Shown: positions 24,517 to 41,652, counted from the first letter of the stretch. The stretch is DNA of 64,000 nt from Doris montereyensis (GCA_037039925.1 JAXRKP010000006.1:707501-771500), one strand, 5' to 3'. Notes: generated from the sequence alone by a model not told the origin. Translations and numbers: made by a program.

Positions 24517-24541
24517 ATGAGCGACGGTGGTGTCGGTGAGT
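24517..24541 (+). other. candidate short first coding exon with splice donor (weak)
   Basis: Inside a locally CpG-rich patch, an ATG at 24517 opens MSDGGV and runs into a consensus donor, GTGAGT, at 24536-24541. Such a short 5' coding exon is plausible in animals, but nothing downstream was identified to splice to. It could be chance. Confidence 0.15.
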
Positions 24542-25154
24542 TTCGGTCGCAATAAGTTGAATAAGTATTGTCCCTCAATATTTATAAAATCGATACGAAC
24601 TACCTGTAGGGATCAGTATCCGCAATAAGGATCTTCTATGTGTGCGTTGTTGGGTTTGATAGAGGAATACTCATACTTAGTCGTCATTATTCATATTTAT
24701 CCCGAAATCGGGATCCTTTACGTTTTCCCCTCAGGACGTTCGTAGCCGCAACTTATGCAGTACAGTTTTCGTGGTGCACGTCACGAAACATTCATCCTCT
24801 CGTTCAAAAATATCGCATTACCAACTCTCACTACTCTCAGCATAAATACGCAGCTGTTTGTTGTGCCAGTATTAGCATTATGGTTTCTTTGTCTCCTGGT
24901 TGCTGACCGAAATGTATGTTTCTGTCCTCTCGCATTTTCTGTCCATAAGGCCTTTTACTTCTATCCCATAGTCATCTTCATTAGTTGTCGGCCTATTGCA
25001 GTATACATTACATTTCCTTTTTAGCATTACCGGCATTATCATGATATTGACACAGCCATTTAATGTTAGGAGTTCCCATGTGCATTCTTTATCTACATCA
25101 TCTTTGGGAATAAACCGAATGGCAGAATAACAGGTTAAGAGCACACTGGGGAGT
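24542..25154. other. non-coding stretch with chance open frames
   Basis: Slightly higher GC than the surroundings, with several overlapping open frames on both strands. None matches a known family, and the longest runs into the SINE at 25155. Confidence 0.35.
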
Positions 25155-25440
25155 GGGGGGGGCACAGTGGTCCAGAGGAAAGTGTCTGCCTCTAACCCAA
25201 AAGGTCGCCCTTTCGCATCCCGACGGGTTGAAAATCTTCTTGAGTTTTTCGGGTCAAACCCACCCCCCCCCACACCCCTGGTCCAGGTAGATGTATATAC
25301 ACCTAGTCCTACCGGAGACTGATGGTAAAAAGAAAGCCATGTGTGCACATCACAACAGTCTGTGCACGTTACAGATTCATCGGCTGTGTACAAGGCAGTC
25401 CGGGTAAAATTAAAAAATCACACCAAAAACCGCTAGAGTA
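25155..25440 (+). mobile_element. tRNA-headed SINE with repeat-R-like tail
   Basis: The head GCACAGTGGTCCAGAGG, GTGTCTGCCTCTAACCC, AAGGTCGCCCTTTCGCATCC resembles a degenerate Leu/Ser-type tRNA (A-box region, long variable side, B-box region). A body with a C8 run follows, then 'gtgtgcacatcacaacag', 'tctgtgcacgt' and 'cagtccgggtaaaatt', which matches repeat R at 23226-23300. Repeat R is therefore probably the 3' part of this SINE family. Confidence 0.6.
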
Positions 25441-26225
25441 ACTTAGTTGTGGTTGTGAGTGAAATCAAATTAAATGAAATCAAAATTAGTCTTCTGTTCA
25501 TTTGCTCTTGTTGTCACAGCTGGTTTAGTGATGGAAGTCGTGGTTTTCTTGGGTGAACAGGACATGAGGTACCGGTTCTATTCTTATTTTAAAAAAACAA
25601 ATTGAATTGTTGTTTGTTCTATTTATTTGTTTTCTTTATTTGGGTTTTTTTTTCTGCAAGAAGTGTTGCATATTATCTACATGTTGTTATCGTTGTTTTG
25701 TTTCATTTGGTATTCTTAGTTTTAAGGATATTGTTTCCCTTGCCTGTCTTGTTTTGTTTCTTTTGCTTTCTTTGCATTTCATGGTTTACTTTTGCTTGCT
25801 TTGCTTCATTCTTATCATTACTTTGTTGTTGTCTATTATTTATTCTTGTTGAATTGTTTCTTTTAGCAAAAACAATCCGTCCAGTAAATACACATTTCAC
25901 GGGTATAATTGATTGATCTATAAGCACGTGTGTGTGTGTGTGTGTGTTTCCAAAATATTTCATTGCGTATATGTTTTGATTAATGTGTAACGCTTGTGGA
26001 ATTGACGTGTTTTCTATAATTTTTCTTCTTCTTCTTCTTCTCCTTCTTCATAATAATTTATTATAATCCCTTAAATTAAAACAAGACGGTCCAACACTAA
26101 TTATTACTCCTTATCTGGTGTTCCTATTTCTCTCGAAAATTTCCAGCTTACTACACTAAAATTAGCCAAACAAAGGCTCTGTCACACATTGAACGAGACA
26201 CCTATCACAAGGGAGGCGATCACCA
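25441..26225. other. T-rich non-coding stretch
   Basis: Strongly T-rich 25.6-25.87 kb (false Phe/Leu/Cys-rich open frames), a TG run near 25928-25948 and a (TTC)n run at 26021-26049. Confidence 0.5.
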
Positions 26226-26438
26226 TTGACATTGAAGCTCTCTTTACGAGGGGAGACGCGTGTGGGAACAAACCACAAGGTGCAATTCAAACGAAAACGA
26301 GACAGTGTCGAAGATATGAGCAAAACACAGCTGATTGTGGAACAAAAGACTAAAGGCCGGACGGTCGTCCCAAAGGGAACGTGGCAGCTGATAACGGAAG
26401 TCGTTGATTGGCTGGCTTTCTTGCAACAGGTGGAATAA
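26226..26438 (+). other. unassigned 70-codon open frame (weak)
   Basis: It runs from ATG to TAA with mixed composition (MTLKLSLRGETRV... to ...WLAFLQQVE), unlike the low-complexity frames around it. An AATAAA occurs about 18 bp after the stop. No domain was recognised, overlapping minus-strand frames are equally open, and there is no homologous copy in the window. It may be chance. Confidence 0.15.
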
Positions 26439-27112
26439 CTCTCAGCAACCCAAACCAATAAAGACTAGTCGTTGACGGTTTGAAGCTATTGGTCACTGGC
26501 CACTGTGCACCTCACACGATCGTCTGGTAACTGGTAGCCAGGTCACACAGCCGCTATCCTATGATGAGATTGCATTGCGCTCTCCCCTGGGGCTCGATCA
26601 CTTCGATTTTGGTCCTCCACGTGGATCACGCACGCATTCGGTAAGGTGACATAATGATAATACCTGTTGCGTTTCTCGCTATTTTCTTTTATGGGGAACA
26701 ACGTTTTTGTTTCTATATCACTCAAAAATTTTGCGTCTTTTTCCTGTTGATACTGTTTTTCTTTTGTTTTCTTATAAGTTGTTTAGTTTGCTTGAGGGTT
26801 TTTTTCCGACTCTAGATCACATTTTTAAAAAGACACAATGTGGTTAATCGTGCCAGAAATTAATGATATGTTTATAAGACACAACAAGAATCCCGATATT
26901 GTCCAAAATTAAAATCACTATGGTTTGACACATAATGTTTGGCCTTTCACTCAATGTAAGTGACATACTGTTGAATATTTAATTTATTTGAGGTTTTTTG
27001 TGTTGATGTTTCTCTCAATTTCAGTGCGTCTTATAGCTGTTTTAAAAAAAAAGTATAGACCCTAATAAGATATTGTTATTATGATCTGTAACTAAACTAA
27101 ACTTGCAAACTC

Positions 27113-27114
<2 letters not shown>
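26439..27114. other. non-coding stretch, nothing recognised
   Basis: No gene or repeat was identified. Confidence 0.4.

Positions 27115-27200
<86 letters not shown>
27114..27200. repeat. (AT)n microsatellite
   Basis: A pure AT dinucleotide tract of about 43 units. Confidence 0.98.
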
Positions 27201-27202
<2 letters not shown>

Positions 27203-28109
27203 TACAGCACTGCTACCCCTACAATCGGTTTCAATATGAAAAAAAACAACAAAAAAGTAAATAAAAAATAACACCACACCCCAAAATAAACACAAAAACA
27301 ACTTCAAGTAGAAGCCACAACACACGCACATAACTATGGACTGTAGGCTTACTTATCGTTTATGATCTTTGAACACACACTCTAACCGTTTTTATATCCA
27401 CATGGTTAACATCGGACACTCGTCAACTTTGTTTTGTTACATCTTTTGTTACATTTGTTCATGCATCACCTCAAAGAAGTTTTTTTTCAATCATTTAATT
27501 TCAAGGGAGGTCTGGCAAATAACCGTTACAATTACATGCTCTCAATTATTCCTCCTCTTTATGATCAATTTAAAAATAGACCCACACCATAATATCTATT
27601 CGACGAAAAGTACCCGTGCGCATATTTAACATGGACTCCCATGCATGCTTTCACATACAAAACTGACTTTTTGTCTTTAAAGATTTCTTTAAATTGAACA
27701 CTTTCTTAGTTGTATTATACTTCTCCATTAATTGCGACTTGAGATAATACAAGATGACATGCGATCGACTTATTCAACAGAGAAAGTGAAACCTAACGCT
27801 TGAAATAGGGAGACAGAGGGTAAGGTTTACACGTATTTGACACGTGGATCAATAAGATAGGGCTTAGTCGCAATGGGTTGGTAACCCATACACGAAGGTC
27901 TGCTAGTGTCAAGGAGGCTATTTGATGAGCTTTTGATTAATTAAAAGAAGATGATATGATATAATGGTTAAATGTCAACGACAACAAAAAGAGAAAGCAA
28001 CTCCAACTAGGAGAAAAAAAACAAGAGCGTCAAAAAAAAAACAAAAGTGTGACGAATCACAGCTGCATAGAAAGCCAGGAGTTAATAATAAAGGTGTATG
28101 GTAAAATAA
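27201..28109. other. non-coding stretch, nothing recognised
   Basis: AT-rich sequence; no gene or repeat was identified. Confidence 0.4.
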
Positions 28110-28377
28110 ATTAAGTTCCAATAGTTCCATACTCCGAGCTGAGCGTAGCTTAACCAGGAGTAGAGTCCTGGTTTTCTCTAGGCACACGGCATAGTGTGGT
28201 ACAATGTAGTTTGCCAAAGCCACGCCGCCTTTACTTTCACCGAGTCTGAAAAGACTTAACTACCCATTTCGCTGCTGGGTCGACATGAGGGCCAGATAAT
28301 TGATATTGCCCGGACTGGGAATCGAACTCATGCCTTCTGCGCGTAGACAGACGCTCTACCGACTGAGCTACCGGCGT
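28110..28377 (-). mobile_element. tRNA-derived SINE (family T1)
   Basis: On the minus strand the head reads GCCGGTAGCTCAGTCGGTAG with a perfect A box (TAGCTCAGTCGG), then an anticodon-arm-like TCTGT...GCAGA, and a B box GAGTTCGATTCCC. The D-arm pairs well (GCTC/GAGC), but the anticodon loop is short by one, and the acceptor and T stems have several mismatches, so it is not a working tRNA gene. About 190 bp of SINE body follows, including 'ccctcatgtcgacccagca' and 'cggcgtggctttggcaaac'. The internal A and B boxes would be its RNA polymerase III promoter. Confidence 0.8.
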
Positions 28378-28656
28378 GTATGGTCATGGAAGAGAAAGGT
28401 GCCGAAGGGGGTGGGGGGCAGATGGTGGCAGGATAGTAGTTTTCTCGGCTTCCATCTTCAATAGGGTGCGGAGAGGCTATAGTAGGATGGTGTTAATTTG
28501 AGCTTCTTTCGTTTACTTTGTTGCTTAACAATTTAGACATTTAATATTTGTTATACTATATAGATACAAGTGCAGTGCGTGAATCTTGACCACGAAAAAC
28601 TCGAATTCCTGGCTATCTTAAACTCTTCTCAACCTAGAGGTCCGTTTTTATTCCTT

Positions 28657-28763
28657 CTATTTTCTTTTGATTATTTTGTTCTATTTTCTTTTGATTATTT
28701 TGTTCTATTTTCTTTTGATTATTTTGTTCTATTTTCTTTTGATTATTTTGTTCTATTTTCTTT
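28657..28763. repeat. 24-bp tandem repeat, about 4.5 copies
   Basis: The unit CTATTTTCTTTT plus GATTATTTTGTT is repeated nearly perfectly. It gives an eight-residue periodic false peptide (FSFDYFVL). Confidence 0.95.
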
Positions 28764-28821
28764 GCACCATATATACACATATATCGCCATTATTACTTAC
28801 CAACAACTTATCACATTGGAA

Positions 28822-29316
28822 CGGATCTGACACTATACAATAACAATGTAAGAACTCGTTATATCGTCATCCGCCAATGATTTGGCATTAACGCTCCTTA
28901 ATAACTACATGTATTTTAAAAGACAAGTCGTATTACCGCCACCCTGCATCACCACCCCCCCTCCCCCTGGAGTGATACAAGCTGGTAGAAGTAGAATCTA
29001 GTTTTACTTGGTCATATAACACACACGTTAAACACCACTTGCCATGTGTGTTTTAGTACTCTCACACTTACAGTAGTGATACAATGTTTTTTCTTTGTAA
29101 ATGAGAATGACAGTGCCGGTACTGAAGATTTGGAGACGTTTGTCGTCCACTACTTTTCACATGCAGTAGGCCGACATTGTCTTGTCAGTGATTTGTTTTT
29201 TTCTTCTTGATTAGTCAAATATGTATTATCTCCCTTGTTGTTATTGAAAGAAGACGTTTCCGTCATATCGCCATGCCTTTTACTGGCACAACAGTTGGCG
29301 GTATAACGAAGTTTGA
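28822..29316 (+). mobile_element. internally deleted copy of family M1
   Basis: It starts with 'ggatctgacactataca', as at 7938, and ends with GGCGGTATAACGAAGTTTG. The 'gcatcaccacccc', 'gccatgtgtg', 'gagaatga.agt' and 'taggcc..cattg.cttgtca' blocks follow the same order as copy 1. About 260 bp present in copy 1 (8285-8540) is missing here, and part of that segment is present in the 1183-1490 copy, so this is a deletion. Confidence 0.75.
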
Positions 29317-29374
29317 ATGTATATCGTATATATACCTTTCCTAACATAACAATGTCGTTAATAAAACCTGGACC

Positions 29375-29550
29375 AGTCAGGGTTTTGAATTCGTGTCGTC
29401 GCGATTACAGACTCACAACACTACCGATGACACCGTAAAGCCAATGCTTGTTAGAGCCAGATTGCCTCGCTCCAGCCGGTGGTTTTTCTCTGAAAACTCC
29501 CAGTACATATTTCAATGGTGATGCTGAGATTCGAACCCTATACCTCTGGG
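29375..29550 (-). repeat. tRNA-like SINE remnant (weak)
   Basis: On the minus strand two B-box-like motifs occur (GGGTTCGAATCTC and GAATTCAAAACCC) with an A-box-like GTGTCATCGGTAGTG between them. This could be two overlapping SINE heads or one decayed composite element. No second full copy was found for comparison. Confidence 0.35.
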
Positions 29551-29587
29551 TTTTGTTTTAGGTACCTGTGGACGCCGGTACTTATAA

Positions 29588-29705
29588 TACGTGCTGGTAC
29601 GGCGAGGCGGAGGATGCTGACGTATTGACGCCCACAATTTATTTCTGTCTATTACTCTTTATTTGGTTTTTTTTTGTTCATACGGGACTGTACTGTTATT
29701 TTATG
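29588..29705 (+). repeat. possible S1 SINE fragment (weak)
   Basis: 'gctggtacggcgaggcgga', 'gatgctgacg' and 'tttctgtctattactctt' resemble the head-to-tail stretch of the S1 SINEs at 34480-34560 and 35280-35360. The B-box region is lost. Confidence 0.35.
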
Positions 29706-30329
29706 TTCTTATTTATCATTTTTAAGGAGGGGGAGGGGAGGGGCGCCACCTGGATTGGCGAGTTTGGGACCAAAATGTTGACTTTCTGTTCTTTGCATAT
29801 TCGGGTATCTACAAGTTAATGGCAAAAAAAAATGTCCATATGACGTGTTTTGGTTTTTTTTTACAAAATATTTTGTAGACGAGGGTAGGTAAAAACAGTC
29901 AAAATTTTGACGTAAATTACCCTAACACTGACTGAGAAGATGGCACTGAAAACCCCTCTAGTGCCGGCAATACAGTTCTTTTGCTTGGCTTTGGGGTCCA
30001 CCGCATGTCGATTCGGCCCAACGCTTTGTGACGTAAGAGATGGAAGGCCAGCGTCGCGCGTAGGTAAACACACGCACAAGTATAGAAACAGAGGAAAAAT
30101 ACAAATAGTTGGTCATTTTGACGGCTTTTTCACAGCAATGCACATCTAAACCCATTTTTACAATCTCCTTTACATTAATAACAATGCCAGAGACTGTTGA
30201 AAGAGTATGGGAGCTGCTACAAGAAGGGCAACCCGTCTGAAGCGTTTGCTTTTATGTTATTTTCTTTTCATTTCTTTACTTGCATTTTTCTCGAAAAATA
30301 TTTTTTTTTCACACTAAACTATCTCCTCC

Positions 30330-30670
30330 GTCAATAACCGACCGATTTGTATAATATTTCGCACACATGTTATTCAAAGTTAATAGAATGACGTCGGATT
30401 TTTTTAATATCTTGTCAACTTTTTGAGAATTTTTTTTTTGTAATAAAAATGCCATTTTTGCGTATAAACGATAAAGATCACTTTTTTTAAAGTATCAAAA
30501 ATATATAATTTTTTAAAAAAACGCCGTCACTCTTTAGATATTGAATGGAATAAAACGATCCGCACATGTTTTGAGTGATTCTATTCATAACTGTGGAGAA
30601 AAATTTTGAAAATTGGGTCAAAATCCTAGATGGCGGCCACCATTTCCTTGGCAACCAAGGACACTATAAA
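30330..30670 (+). mobile_element. dispersed repeat family N, plus copy
   Basis: A low-GC body with A/T runs ends in 'aaaatcctagatggcggcc', 'accatttccttggcaacc', the same closing motif as at 35060-35093, 62035-62060 and 63475-63508. Body similarity between copies is weak, so the family definition rests mainly on the core and the T-rich context. Confidence 0.45.
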
Positions 30671-30751
30671 CTTTTCAATGATATAGGATGACTCTGAACT
30701 CTGAATCGATGAGAACAACCTGCCGCCATATATGCTGGAAATTACATCTAG

Positions 30752-31105
30752 ATATGTCTGAACTCAGCTGATGCAGTGAGAAGCTTCTCAATATACACTC
30801 TTCTTTTCTCTGAAAGGGGAAGAGGCATCAATGAAGAAAAGTTAAAGGGGTTGTTCCTTTTGTATTGCAGCAGCTTTATTGCATATGACTCTTTGATGTA
30901 AATTAAAAGTTTCTTCCTTTTCTCTCTCTATTTTATCACAAATCAAAGAAAAGGTCAATTTTTGCTTCTTTTTTATTCACTATTTTTAAATGTTGGCAAA
31001 ATTTTGGGGCAAATTTTGGCTTTTTATTTGACATTTTCTGAATTTTTTATTTGCAAATTTCTGCTGGGACAGACATGAGAATCTTTAACTGAAGTTTGAA
31101 ACCAT
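30752..31105 (+). mobile_element. S2 dispersed repeat, copy 2
   Basis: It is colinear with 9672-9975: it begins 'atgtctgaactcagctga' and has 'gagaagcttctc', 'caatgaagaaaa', 'tttgatgtaaat', 'tatcacaaatcaa', 'ttggcaaaatttt' and 'gcaaatttctgctgggacag'. The tRNA-like head found in copy 1 is absent, so this copy is 5'-truncated. Confidence 0.7.
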
Positions 31106-31202
31106 GAATAGCTAAAAAAAAAAATGCTTTCCATTTAGAAAAGCAGCATATACACACAGATTCACAGATTCACAAACACACAAATGCAAATACACTATAC
31201 TT

Positions 31203-31309
<107 letters not shown>

Positions 31310-31312
31310 CTC

Positions 31313-31344
<32 letters not shown>

Positions 31345-31345
31345 T

Positions 31346-34300
31346 CACACATTCACATAATACACATTATATACACGCGCACGTTCCCTGTGGCGGTACC
31401 CAGTGGGTAAAACGGCTGACTGCTTTTTAGATGATAAAAATTTTCACCAGGTAATTCACGTTGTATCAAGGAGTGGAGTGGAGTGGTCAGTTCCGTCTCT
31501 AGAAGTGTTATCAAAGAGAGCTACAGTCCCCAGACAGTATCTCAACCGTACTTGGTAGCGCCCTTGCAAACACTATGGTATCGTAGTTTCAAAAACTCTG
31601 TGTGTAAATTCAGTTGCTTGCGTCTTGTCATAACACTACTTTTATCATATCAAGCTCTTAAGCCTCCTTTCTTGTCTTTTATTTTTAGTAATTTGTTTCT
31701 CGCAACACAGATAATGTACATGTACGATGGTTTCAGTGTTTTTGAATACGTATGTCTCAGTTTTCAAAAGAGAAATAATGAAGCTGGAGTCATTCATTCT
31801 TTCATTCATTCATTCCTTCATTTATCCATTCATACATGGCTGCTTTAGGCTCAACGAAGTTTACAATACGACAATCTATCCTTTACTTTATTGTCTTTGG
31901 TTTTAACTTCTTCGTAATTCCACGATGGAAGTAACCTACAGGACGCGTTGTATTCTTGATACAACTGTGAATTAGCATGAAAGGCACGTCATGTTATCAG
32001 ATCAACAACATTCTACCATTCAAATTCACCTCTATGTAATCATATACTCTTGTCTCATTATTATTTCATGAGTATTCATTAAAACAAAATATTCATATTA
32101 ATTGAAATACGTGTATCATATCATATCGTATCGTGTCAGAGGCTTGATAGGTAATTCGACCTTTAAATTCCCATAAATCTTAATACAAGGATGAAGTTTT
32201 AAAAACGATTGAACATACAGGAATCAATAAGAACAATGCACATTCATTCGTCATACAAATATTTTTAATTGTAGAGCTCTGTATCAATGGCAGTTTTAAA
32301 AGAATCAATAGTTTTTAATTTTTGTTTGTTTTGAACTGTAAACTGATCCATGTTTTGACTGTTCTTATAATAAAATAAAAGTATGTCTAACAGAAGTAGA
32401 AATTCTTGTAATATATATCTTGAATTTATCTCCCCGAGTAAAATTCACATGAGAATAGTTGAAAAATTATGTATAATCAACATTATCTATATCATTAACA
32501 ATTTTATACAGTGGGATAAGATTCCCCGTTTTCTTCTGTATATTAGAGAGGAGAAGAAATTTCAATCTTTCATCATATTACCATGTTCTAATTCTCTTCA
32601 TAACCTTGTCGCTCGTCATTGTACTTTTTTATTTATTAAAGAATGGATTGCCGTTTAAACAATGGGCTCTATAGACATTTTCCATATTCCAGTATAGGTC
32701 TAATAACAATTTTATATTCTTATCAACGATTACATCAATATCCTTTTCTGACTCTACAAAAGACAAGTCATTGGATCTGTTAGAGTCAACACAATATGAA
32801 ATCATAAGTAGTCCTTCTACAAGTCAAGTTATCCGAACACAGCCCAGTTTTGCTCTGAGACACGTTTATAAAAATGTGCTTAAAAGTCATTCGTTATACC
32901 GATAGGCCTACTCCAGTACTCGTGCTTGAGGTAATCTGTGTTATCACTTGGTTTAAGGAAAGACGTTCTCAGCCAAATGTTATCAAGGGGTTTTCTATTG
33001 TGTGTCTCCTAAAGGCCGATGCTGTCTTAAAAAATATTTAAACCGTTTGCTAAGATGGTAGACCCTAATCTATACCATCGAAAATTGAACTTAAGTTTAA
33101 ACTTTTCTGCTAGAAGGATAGACTTGATGGTGAGTGATTAAAAAATGTATAAGTAAAACGATATTTGTTGTTGGTGTTGTTGCTGTTTCATAATTCTTTA
33201 ATCTTTCATTCAACTAACAATATAAAACAACCAAAGAACAACCATAATTAAAGGTGAAACAACTGTGAAACAACTATGCTTGATTCCTCGTGCTATGTGC
33301 TTGCATCTTTTTCTCTCGTGTAATGAAAACAGACTTTCCTGCTGATCCAAGGTCACCAGTCTTTCTGTCACTCCTGTGATTAGATATACCTTTTTTATTT
33401 TATTTATTTATTTCTTAGTTAACTCACATCCTACCATTCGATATATAGTCGTGCTCTGATCTGGTTGATGCGTTAACGTGTTTGAAATACTATTCCCAAA
33501 GAAACATTTACAAACTACGTCGAGAGATTGATCCAAAGACTATTTTCGGATATCTGCAAGAATTCGGACTGTGACACCAAATCTAGAGTACAATTAATGT
33601 ACTAAGTACTAGATTTTCTAAATTAATTTTTTAAATGTATAAAAATTTAACACATTACACATTGACTATATTTAAAAAAATAATATACTGGATATGCAAC
33701 TATTTATTAAAGTTGTTATTTTCATTTGTTTAAGAAGATCTACTTGTATTCAATGTCCCACCCCACCCAGACCAATGTGAGTAATATTAGTCAGATGCGA
33801 ACCCTGAGGTCACCGCCATGGTGTATAGGATTTATTTTAAAGAAACAAACAAAAACAAACTTATGGTGAAAACCTGTGGGAAAAGCAAAAGATTATTGAC
33901 AGACGTAAAAAAATAAAACACTTCATATTAAATTAGGTTCGTTCCCTACTGCATAGAATTTTTAGAACTCAACTACATGTACTCCATACACCTTGATTCG
34001 TGGTTCGTGGCAGCTTTATACTCTAGGTTGGGCAGGGCACTTACTTAGCAAATGATAATAATTGGTGAATTCTCATATTAGTATTGTCAATTTGAAAGGG
34101 CTGCAACTTACTGCAAGTTGTACACTTTTATCGTTCTTTGAAGGTTTTCTGTCGTGGTTTCTTCAGTCCTATAGAATACATGTACACCATGTAGGCCTAC
34201 AGTATTACGGCCCCTGATATTGAGCACTTTTATTGACCAATCCGATGCGACCAAAGCATTCATTCAAAATGATGGTTCAAACTGATGTCAGGAAGATCAC

Positions 34301-34449
34301 ATAGTCCATTTGGGGTTTGCGACAACAGATGGCAAGTTTATTAGAAGTGAAGATTACCTGTACAATTTAAGCCTATCGTTTGTCTTGGCGTTATAGAACA
34401 ACTAGATCTATGGTGTATGTGTGTCCCTCTTTGAGTTTGTGCTGGCTAC
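31346..34449. other. long non-coding stretch
   Basis: About 3.1 kb without a convincing gene. A weak tRNA-like head (GTGGCGGTACCCAGTGGG) occurs near 31391, and imperfect CATT repeats lie at 31791-31830. A 121-codon frame at 31483-31848 runs into that tetranucleotide repeat and shows no domain. Confidence 0.4.
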
Positions 34450-34665
34450 GAAGCGTAGCTAACTCGGTTGGTAGCACGTTTTTTTCATGGCGAGGCGATG
34501 GGTGCCGACGCATAGGTCGCGGGTTTGATCGCCATGGTGGCTATTCCCTGTATTTGTCTTGTCTTTGTTCTTATGAGGCTTTAATATTTGTCAATGTCAT
34601 TCCTTAACTTTCGACATTGCCCTTGCTTCACTGTTTGTCTTTCGTATTATAGATATATACCAGAT
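34450..34665 (+). mobile_element. tRNA-headed SINE S1, copy 1
   Basis: The head GCGTAGCTAACTCGGTTGG with GTAGCAC is A-box-like, and GGTCGCGGGTTTGATCGCC is B-box-like. The body and tail read 'tgtatttgtcttgtctttg', 'ttcttatgaggctttaat' and 'actttcgacattgccc'. The last block matches the satellite A unit ('actttcgacatggcccc'). It matches 35241-35480 throughout. Confidence 0.75.
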
Positions 34666-34829
34666 CTTCTCCAAAGGCATACTAAAATATATTGTCATGT
34701 ATTTATTCGTCAATGTTCAATGGTTGTTTTTAAAAATAATATTGGGTTTAGATCTAGAAAAATTGTAACCTGGGACACTAGGAGAGCGAACTGTCAGTGA
34801 ATATGACTGCTAGTTACGGCTGCAAAAAT

Positions 34830-35210
34830 TTTGAAGTTTGGGTCAAAAGTATCGAATTTTAGATATTAGCATTTTCACATGCTATAACCCTTCTAGAATC
34901 GGTCTGCGACAGTAAAAAAAACATGAAAGCTATATGTGGTTTTAGACCCTCTTTTTATTGAAAAAATGTTATAAGTTTTTTCCTAAATATTTGAAAATAT
35001 GGAAATGAAAAAGAAATCAATGCCTGTCATATGTGATATATTCGAAAAAAAAAGTGTGTAAAATCCAATATGGCCGCCGTTATCGTGGCAACCAAAATGC
35101 AAAATGTTAAGAAGCAAGAAAAACTAGTTCATGTTGATCACAACATGATACCTTTTGTATGTGTGAAGTATGAACATAATATGTCAAATATTGAATATTT
35201 TGCTCTCAGC
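34830..35210 (+). mobile_element. dispersed repeat family N, plus copy
   Basis: It contains the core 'gtaaaatccaatatggccg', 'ccgttatcgtggcaacc' and 'catgataccttttgtatg', colinear with the minus copy at 20340-20600. It lies between the two S1 SINEs. Confidence 0.55.
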
Positions 35211-35240
35211 TGTAGTCCCCCCCCCCCCCCACCCATTTAA

Positions 35241-35480
35241 GGAGCGTAGTTAGCTCGGTTGGTAGCACGCTTTGTTTTCATTGCGAGGTGATAGATGGTG
35301 ACGCAGAGGTCGCGAATTTGATCCACATGGTGGCCAGGATTATTTTCTGTCTATTCCTTGTAATTGTCTGGTCTTTGTTCCTACGGGGCCCTAATATTAT
35401 TCAATGTAATTTCCTTCATTCGAGACACCAGGCATTCACTCCCTTACACATGTTCATTATATTATGTTTCTTAAACAGTC
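35241..35480 (+). mobile_element. tRNA-headed SINE S1, copy 2
   Basis: The head GCGTAGTTAGCTCGGTTGG with GTAGCACGC is followed by 'gacgcagaggtcgcgaattt' and then 'tgtaattgtctggtctttg', 'ttcctacggggccctaat' and 'ttcgagacacc'. It is in the same orientation as copy 1, about 790 bp away. Confidence 0.75.
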
Positions 35481-39744
<4,264 letters not shown>

Positions 39745-40640
39745 CAAATCATTCATCCATTATAATATCTTGATCTCTCCAAGTACCGAGTCTGAGGTAG
39801 GTATTGGCGATCCTGGATCTCCATCTTTCTCTGATATTCGAGGATATGATGAAGTCATTGTTGGTGATGTTCCTATTTGTGGCCCAGTTGTAGGGAATTT
39901 GTATGTAAATGTATGCTATTTTCTGTCTTCTTTTGTTTTTTATTCTTGAGATCTTTCTTAACAACATACTTAGTTCTTCTAGTCCTCCTTTCTATATATA
40001 TATATCTAGTGAATTTCACAATTTGACTTTTTGTAACAACTCTTACAAGTGCTCTTCTGTTGGCCTGCAAGGGTCAGGACCTCCTCAATTAACTTTCTTT
40101 TTTTCCATGACATTCTCAGTATCCTATGGAGGAACCACGTTTCTACTGCCTCTAATATCTCCGTTATTTGTTTGTTCATTGACCAGCATTCACAGTCATA
40201 CATAAGCACTGCTTAGGCCTTCAAAGCTCTTATTTTTGTATCCATTCATAAATGTATATTCTTCATTACTCGATTTGATTTTGTAAAAAAAAAGCATCTT
40301 TTGCCATTGCAATTCTCTTACTACTGACCCATTTATCACATCGTTCATCTGATGTTATCATGCATCCAAGGCAAGATTACTTGAAATTACTTATTTGATT
40401 AATTGCGCGTTCGTTTCTCTTTTCAATATTGCATCTTGAAATAGTTTATTTCTCCGTTGTTACAATGCATTTCATTATTCCTATGTTAAGTTTTAATCCT
40501 TTGGCTGCACTCTCGTCTGCGACCTCGTCAAGTTTAGTTTGTAAACTTTCCTCTGATTCTGCAATAAATGATGTTTTGTCTGGCACTGGTAGTACATGCA
40601 CTAGATCTAGTCGTCAATGGTAGCTGTGCTGACTGAGTGT
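39745..40640 (-). pseudogene. non-LTR reverse transcriptase C-terminal remnant
   Basis: On the minus strand, in order and across several frames: IAESEESLQTKLDEVADESA, KGLKLNIGIMKC, CLGCMITSDERCDKW, YDCECWSMNKQ, WFLHRILRMSWKKRK, EEVLTLAGQQKS and RERWRSRIANTYLRLGT. It matches the end of the RT domain and the C-terminal region of a non-LTR family (SDGRCDKEIK, YGCExWTMNKQ, RMLRIPWTxxxxNEEVL, W+xMIANxxxRPGT). The YADD segment is lost or scrambled at the 5' border near 40600-40640, so only the 3' third of the element survives. Confidence 0.75.
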
Positions 40641-41072
40641 TCGGTCATGTGGCAAAGGCTCAATGAGTTTTTGTGGTGGGTTTTTTCTTCTTTATTTCTG
40701 TGCATATTATTTCATAATTTTCTTCTTTTTTCTCCTCTGTTCTAAGGAATCTATTGGTATTGATAATGATAGTGTTCATTTTCTACTGCACAGAAATTCA
40801 ATTCATCTTTCTTATTATTTTTCAACATGTGCAAAATCTCTGGCAAGCCATTTTAATTTCTTGTTTACAATATAGGGTTGTCAGGCTATTTCATGACCGA
40901 AGTTGAGTGTAAGAGACAAATATACAGTCATCTGAATTAATTTTTCCTTATCTTGATCTACATACTCTAGTTATGCTTTCTCTGTAGTTCTTTTATAAAC
41001 ATTCCTCACCCCCCCCTCCCCAATATATGTCTTTCTCATCTTGTCTTCTTCTTTCACCCCCTTCCCCCGTCT
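40641..41072. other. non-coding stretch
   Basis: T-rich sequence leading into the CT-rich repeat; nothing was recognised. Confidence 0.4.

Positions 41073-41652
<580 letters not shown>

Noticed and set aside
24878..25393. 171-codon minus-strand open frame, among the longest not made of a simple repeat
   Set aside because: Its N-terminal half is antisense to the SINE at 25155-25440, the composition is ordinary, and no domain is visible.
25602..25916. Hydrophobic 104-codon frame resembling a membrane protein
   Set aside because: The Phe/Leu/Val/Cys content comes from a T-rich stretch; overlapping frames are equally hydrophobic.
28307..28377. Functional tRNA gene (Arg-like anticodon)
   Set aside because: The A and B boxes and D-arm are good, but the acceptor and T stems are mismatched, the anticodon loop is short, and a SINE body follows.
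31483..31848. 121-codon plus-strand frame
   Set aside because: It ends in imperfect CATT tetranucleotide repeats, has no domain, and no splice or promoter context supports it.
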